From contig NC_071390.1 of assembly GCF_022682495.2 (NCBI RefSeq), positions 172,323,220-172,387,219 of the forward strand: 64,000 nt of DNA, given 5' to 3'. Of this stretch, positions 60,792 through 64,000 are shown in pieces. Made by a program: the position numbers and the translations under genes. Each line of letters begins with the position of its first letter. The first letter of the stretch is position 1. This DNA comes from Desmodus rotundus. Lineage: Eukaryota > Chordata > Mammalia > Chiroptera > Phyllostomidae. Below the pieces are notes generated by a model. That model was given only the letters and a program-made list of their open reading frames with translations, was not told the DNA's origin and searched no databases.

Positions 60792-61014
60792 AATTTTAAA
60801 AATAACTTAATTGACATTTCATCCCTTTTCTACACAGGTGTTTGAATAAGAAAGAAATCAAAACCTAAAAATTGAGTCTCTAAAATTCATCCATGATCAT
60901 CATCATCTTCAATAAGCTCTGGAATAGATTAAATTTAGGGTACTAGCATTATCCCCACAGATTCTGAGTATTTTAGGAAAAACAATCAAGATTTTGTCAC
61001 AAGATAAATCTTAC

Positions 61015-61134
61015 CTGCAACAGTAATACAAAATGTTTACTTGCAAAATTCCGATTCTGTAGACCACAGCATCCCAAGCATAAAATAGCCAGATTTCTTA
61101 CTACAGGATGAATACTTATTATTCCAGGAAGAAT
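61015..61134 (-). CDS. NCAPG: NCAPG exon, HEAT/Cnd3 region
   Basis: A 120-base exon (40 codons) between gatttcag| and ttgcag|gtaaga on the - strand. It reads ILPGIISIHPVVRNLAILCL and GCCGLQNRNFASKHFVLLLQ. It matches human NCAPG almost residue for residue. HPVVRNLAILCLGCCGL is the conserved HEAT-like helix pair of the CAP-G/Cnd3 family. Confidence 0.96.
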
Positions 61135-62722
61135 CTGAAATGAATCGGAATTATAACAATTTTTACCAGGACAGGAAATTTACAACAGTATATTAAAAAC
61201 ATGGTCAAAATAATTTCTGTATGATTTTATAGATCTACACTTCCATATTGTCTATTAACTCAAAGAAGTCAATTTTCACTTGAAAAGGTAAATATTAAAT
61301 TATTAAAACAGAAGACTACAGCCAGAGTGAAATAGTCTTATCATGAGACCCTGACCCCTCCTCCTGCTAACGTTTCCTCAGTGGCTTCCCAACGCTCATA
61401 GGTCAAGATGAAACTCTTCTACCGTGACGTATGCCGTGTCGCGCTGTGTGCTCTTCCCCAGAGTCATCCCACGTCATGCTACCCCTCTCTCCGCCGATTC
61501 GGTCAGTCTGACTGAGATGCATCCCAGACAGTACGGTCTAACAGAAATGCAGTGCGAGCCACTCGTGTCATTTTTAATTTTCTAGGAGCCGCATTAAAGT
61601 AAAAACATACGAAACTAATCTTAGTATGTTTTATTTACTTAATAGAACCCAAATGTTATCATGAATCATGTAATCAATATTTAAAAATTAAGATCATTTA
61701 CACTCTGTTGTTTATACTAAGTTTTCAAAACCCAGAGTATTCTCACACTCCTGGCACATCTCAGTTTGGTCTAGTTTTTAACAGGTACAGGTGGCTAGTG
61801 GCTCCTGTATTGGAGAGCAGGTCTAGAACATTCTTCCCTCCTTCTTCACATAGTTAATGTCTACTCAAATATGAGATCAAGGTCGCTGTCCATGAACACA
61901 TCAAATTGCACTACTGCAAGTTCACATATGATTCTATAGTTCTCTTTCAGAGCAATTATCGGGGGCACGAGCGCCCACCTTCCCTCGGACTGCCATCCCC
62001 TCACCTGACCAGAAGGGCCACGAGAGCCGTCTGTACAGGCCTTGTGCACTCTCCCTAGGATTCAGTATACAGTAGGTGCACGATAAATATTTGTTCATTT
62101 TTCATTTTTCATTTTTATTTAAAGAACACTAAGTTCATAAAAACACTGTAACTCCTTTATCCAAGTATCTTACTCACATCCCTCTATATACAGTCTTTCA
62201 ATCTTTAAACACAGGTAGTTTTTATTCACGTAAAATCATTACGACCATTCAATTTTGGGTAGTCCTCCCACAACACTGTAAATTTTCCCACTAAAATGGA
62301 GATTAGCTACAAAGGGTTACTTCAGTAAAAAGTCTTTTAAACATATGGTAATAAACAAACTCCTCTCACATTGTGAGCAATGTATCTTTTCATACTCTTG
62401 CTATATAGCAAGATTCCAGTATTTAAATATTCCTGCATCATTTCCTCTTACTACCTAAAGAATAGAGATAGTCTGCATCTCTTCCAGCATAAAATAATTT
62501 TTTTCAAAATTTTTAAAGGAATAACTATATACCAGGTCCTTTATATGAATTACCTTAATTTAATCCTCACAATATGATTGCAACCTCTGAATTTTTTTTA
62601 CCATTTATATTTTCCAGACATTCAAAATAGTCATCTTTTCACTCTTTTGAACCCCAGGAACACATTACTTATAAAATGAGGAAGGAGTGCACTACAGGAA
62701 GCTTCAAAGGCCACCAACGTAC
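61135..62722 (-). other. NCAPG: NCAPG intron
   Basis: A 1.6-kb intron with donor gtacgt and acceptor gatttcag on the - strand. An L2-like piece lies at about 61340-61500 and a hAT-like element at 61528-61822. The segment 62050-62100 resembles the end of an L2 or MIR. The rest is unique AT-rich sequence. Confidence 0.75.
61528..61822. mobile_element. Old hAT-like DNA transposon
   Basis: The ends 'acggtctaacagaaatgcag..gagccac' and 'gtggctagtggctcctgtattggagagcag' are related as inverted repeats to a frequent mammalian element with the terminus 'CAGCGCTGTCCAATA'. The centre is AT-rich. I cannot give the family name with certainty and see no clear target duplication. Confidence 0.55.
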
Positions 62723-62833
62723 CAAAGACTCAATGATGCCATTCACGGTTGCACTTAGCCCTGTTGAGGTGGAGATGTGCTTCAGCAGTTCGTAACACAA
62801 GATAAGACACTTCTGTAGTGTCTCGGCATCGTC
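62723..62833 (-). CDS. NCAPG: NCAPG exon, most 5' in the window
   Basis: A 111-base exon (37 codons) between cattttag| and ctttg|gtacgt on the - strand. It reads DDAETLQKCLILCYELLKHI and STSTGLSATVNGIIESL, matching human NCAPG (DDTETLQKCLILCYELLK) as remembered. It is the start of the C-terminal 464 residues encoded in the window, which is about 46% of a protein of roughly 1,015 residues. The upstream exons lie beyond 64,000. Confidence 0.96.
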
Positions 62834-64000
62834 CTAAAATGACACACAAAATACTCAGCATTAGTAAGAATACCTTCTGCCCATTCCCTAAATGTTTGCC
62901 TTCTCAGGGTTTTTTATTGTATGTTTTCCATTACCATTGCCCTCCCACACCCCCTTGGTTTTCCTAGGCACTGTGCCTCTGACACTCCCTGGGCGATCGC
63001 ATCCGGCCACACACCTTCCTATGCAATCTGTGAGCTAGCCCAGCGGCGTTCTGAGTTTCAGGTTCTTATACACAACTGCTAGCAGACATTTCCTCCTCTA
63101 TGTTCCACAGGCTTCTCAAACTCAAAAGTGTCTGAAAGGGAGCTAACTCATCATTACCCCAGTCCCGCCTCCTCGTGTGCTGGCTCCATATCATCCCTGT
63201 CATCTACCCAGCCATCCAAACCAAAAGACCAGCATACATTCTTGACTCGCTCTTCTCCCTCTTACTAATTCCTCAATACTCCCCCAATCCACCACTTCTT
63301 TCCGTATCCCCCTTCCTCACCTCATTCGGACTGCAAGCACTTCCGGCCGACATTACTCTAAGTCTGCCAGCAAGAATGCCTGCCTAGGCTTTCACACACT
63401 GCAGTCCACCTCCTGAATGGCAGGGATCTTCCTATGACATGAAACTCATCCACCCTACCACTTAAAACCCTTCAGTGGCTCGCCGTGATCCTTGGGGAGC
63501 ACAAGCTTTTCATTATTGCTTATACAAGGCCTTGCATGAACTGACCCTTAATTCCCATCCCCAAACTTTTCTTACCTCTCCCCCTCAATTCTCTAGACAT
63601 GTGGACCTGAAGTTTTTAAACACAAGATGCTCTTTCACTTCTGAGCCTTCACACATATCACTCCATCTGCCTACAACATCCCCTTAATGATTCATTGCAG
63701 AGACAACACGGGGTGAACTAAAAGCACAAATCTAAAGCCCCCTGCCTGGGTTTCAGTTCTGCCTCCACCATTTACTACGTGTGTGACTTGAGCGAGTGAC
63801 CTGCCCTCTACAATGTGAGAATAATAGCACCAACATCATAAAGGTTATCATGAGAATCAGATGCATTTGCACTTGTGAAGTGCTTGAAGCAGTGACTACC
63901 ACAGAAAAAGCATCCTGCTTATATTATTTTTATTCAAATCACAAGTCAAAACCTTTTTTCCTCTGGGGAAGCCCACAACACCCCCTGGGTTAGACAGGTA
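62834..64000 (-). other. NCAPG: NCAPG intron, partial
   Basis: This is the 3' part of the next upstream intron. It contains L2-like sequence on the + strand at about 63000-63680 ('cttcagtggctcgccgtgatcc', 'acaaggccttgcatgaactgac') and an MIR at about 63700-63890 ('tgggtttcagttctgcctcc', 'tgtgacttgagcgagtgac'). No further NCAPG exon is seen before the window ends. Confidence 0.7.

Larger units (their letters stand above)
57891..61014 (-). other. NCAPG: NCAPG intron
   Basis: A 3.1-kb intron with donor gtaaga and acceptor aattcag on the - strand. It holds a 5S rRNA-derived element, a purine microsatellite, a LINE-1 3' end and a Ves SINE (listed separately). The stretch 58390-58975 and 59020-59630 show nothing that I recognise. 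Confidence 0.8.

Noticed and set aside
1..64000. CRISPR array, operon or prokaryote-like defence system
   Set aside because: Spliced exons, mammalian repeats and the absence of closely packed long frames show an ordinary mammalian chromosome region. I found no evidence for an undescribed multi-gene system.

Overview
This is a vertebrate nuclear window from a placental mammal, almost certainly a bat. The genes are split into short exons with GT/AG boundaries, introns are AT-rich, and the interspersed repeats are LINE-1, L2, MIR, mammalian DNA transposons and several Ves-type tRNA-derived SINEs, whose 'cctggctggtgtggctc' heads are typical of Chiroptera. The bat family is not resolved; one SINE-like element derived from 5S rRNA recalls those described in fruit bats.

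The window covers the tail-to-tail LCORL/NCAPG locus, well known from height and body-size genetics in several mammals. LCORL is on the + strand (about 1-45.3 kb) and its first exons lie left of the window. Two shared internal exons (4366-4617, 15291-15384) carry CtBP-binding PxDLS-type motifs. They can be joined in the same reading phase to three alternative last exons: 16721-17750 (two psq-type helix-turn-helix segments, the classical isoform), 23348-28202 (an intact open frame of about 1,617 residues with AT-hook-like motifs, the PALI2-type PRC2-associated isoform) and 42852-43032 (a 59-residue tail, the short isoform). The long exon also ends in a perfect splice donor shortly before its stop.

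NCAPG is on the - strand. Ten exons from 62833 down to 45358 encode its last 464 residues: the rest of the Cnd3/HEAT region of the condensin I subunit CAP-G and its basic, phosphorylatable tail. The 5' half lies beyond 64,000. The opposed poly(A) signals of the two genes are only 16 nt apart, so their transcripts probably overlap by some tens of bases.

The remainder is introns, 3'UTRs and repeats. Notable insertions are a 287-bp hAT element with an 8-bp target duplication, a TA-flanked Tigger/MER2-like element, a short retrocopy bounded by a perfect 15-bp duplication whose A-tail has grown into an (AT)n tract, several Ves SINEs with recognisable target duplications, and a decayed LINE-1 at 52.3-57.2 kb interrupted by a Ves SINE. 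I see no undescribed multi-gene system. The most interesting structure is the phase-matched terminal-exon choice of LCORL and the convergent ends of LCORL and NCAPG.
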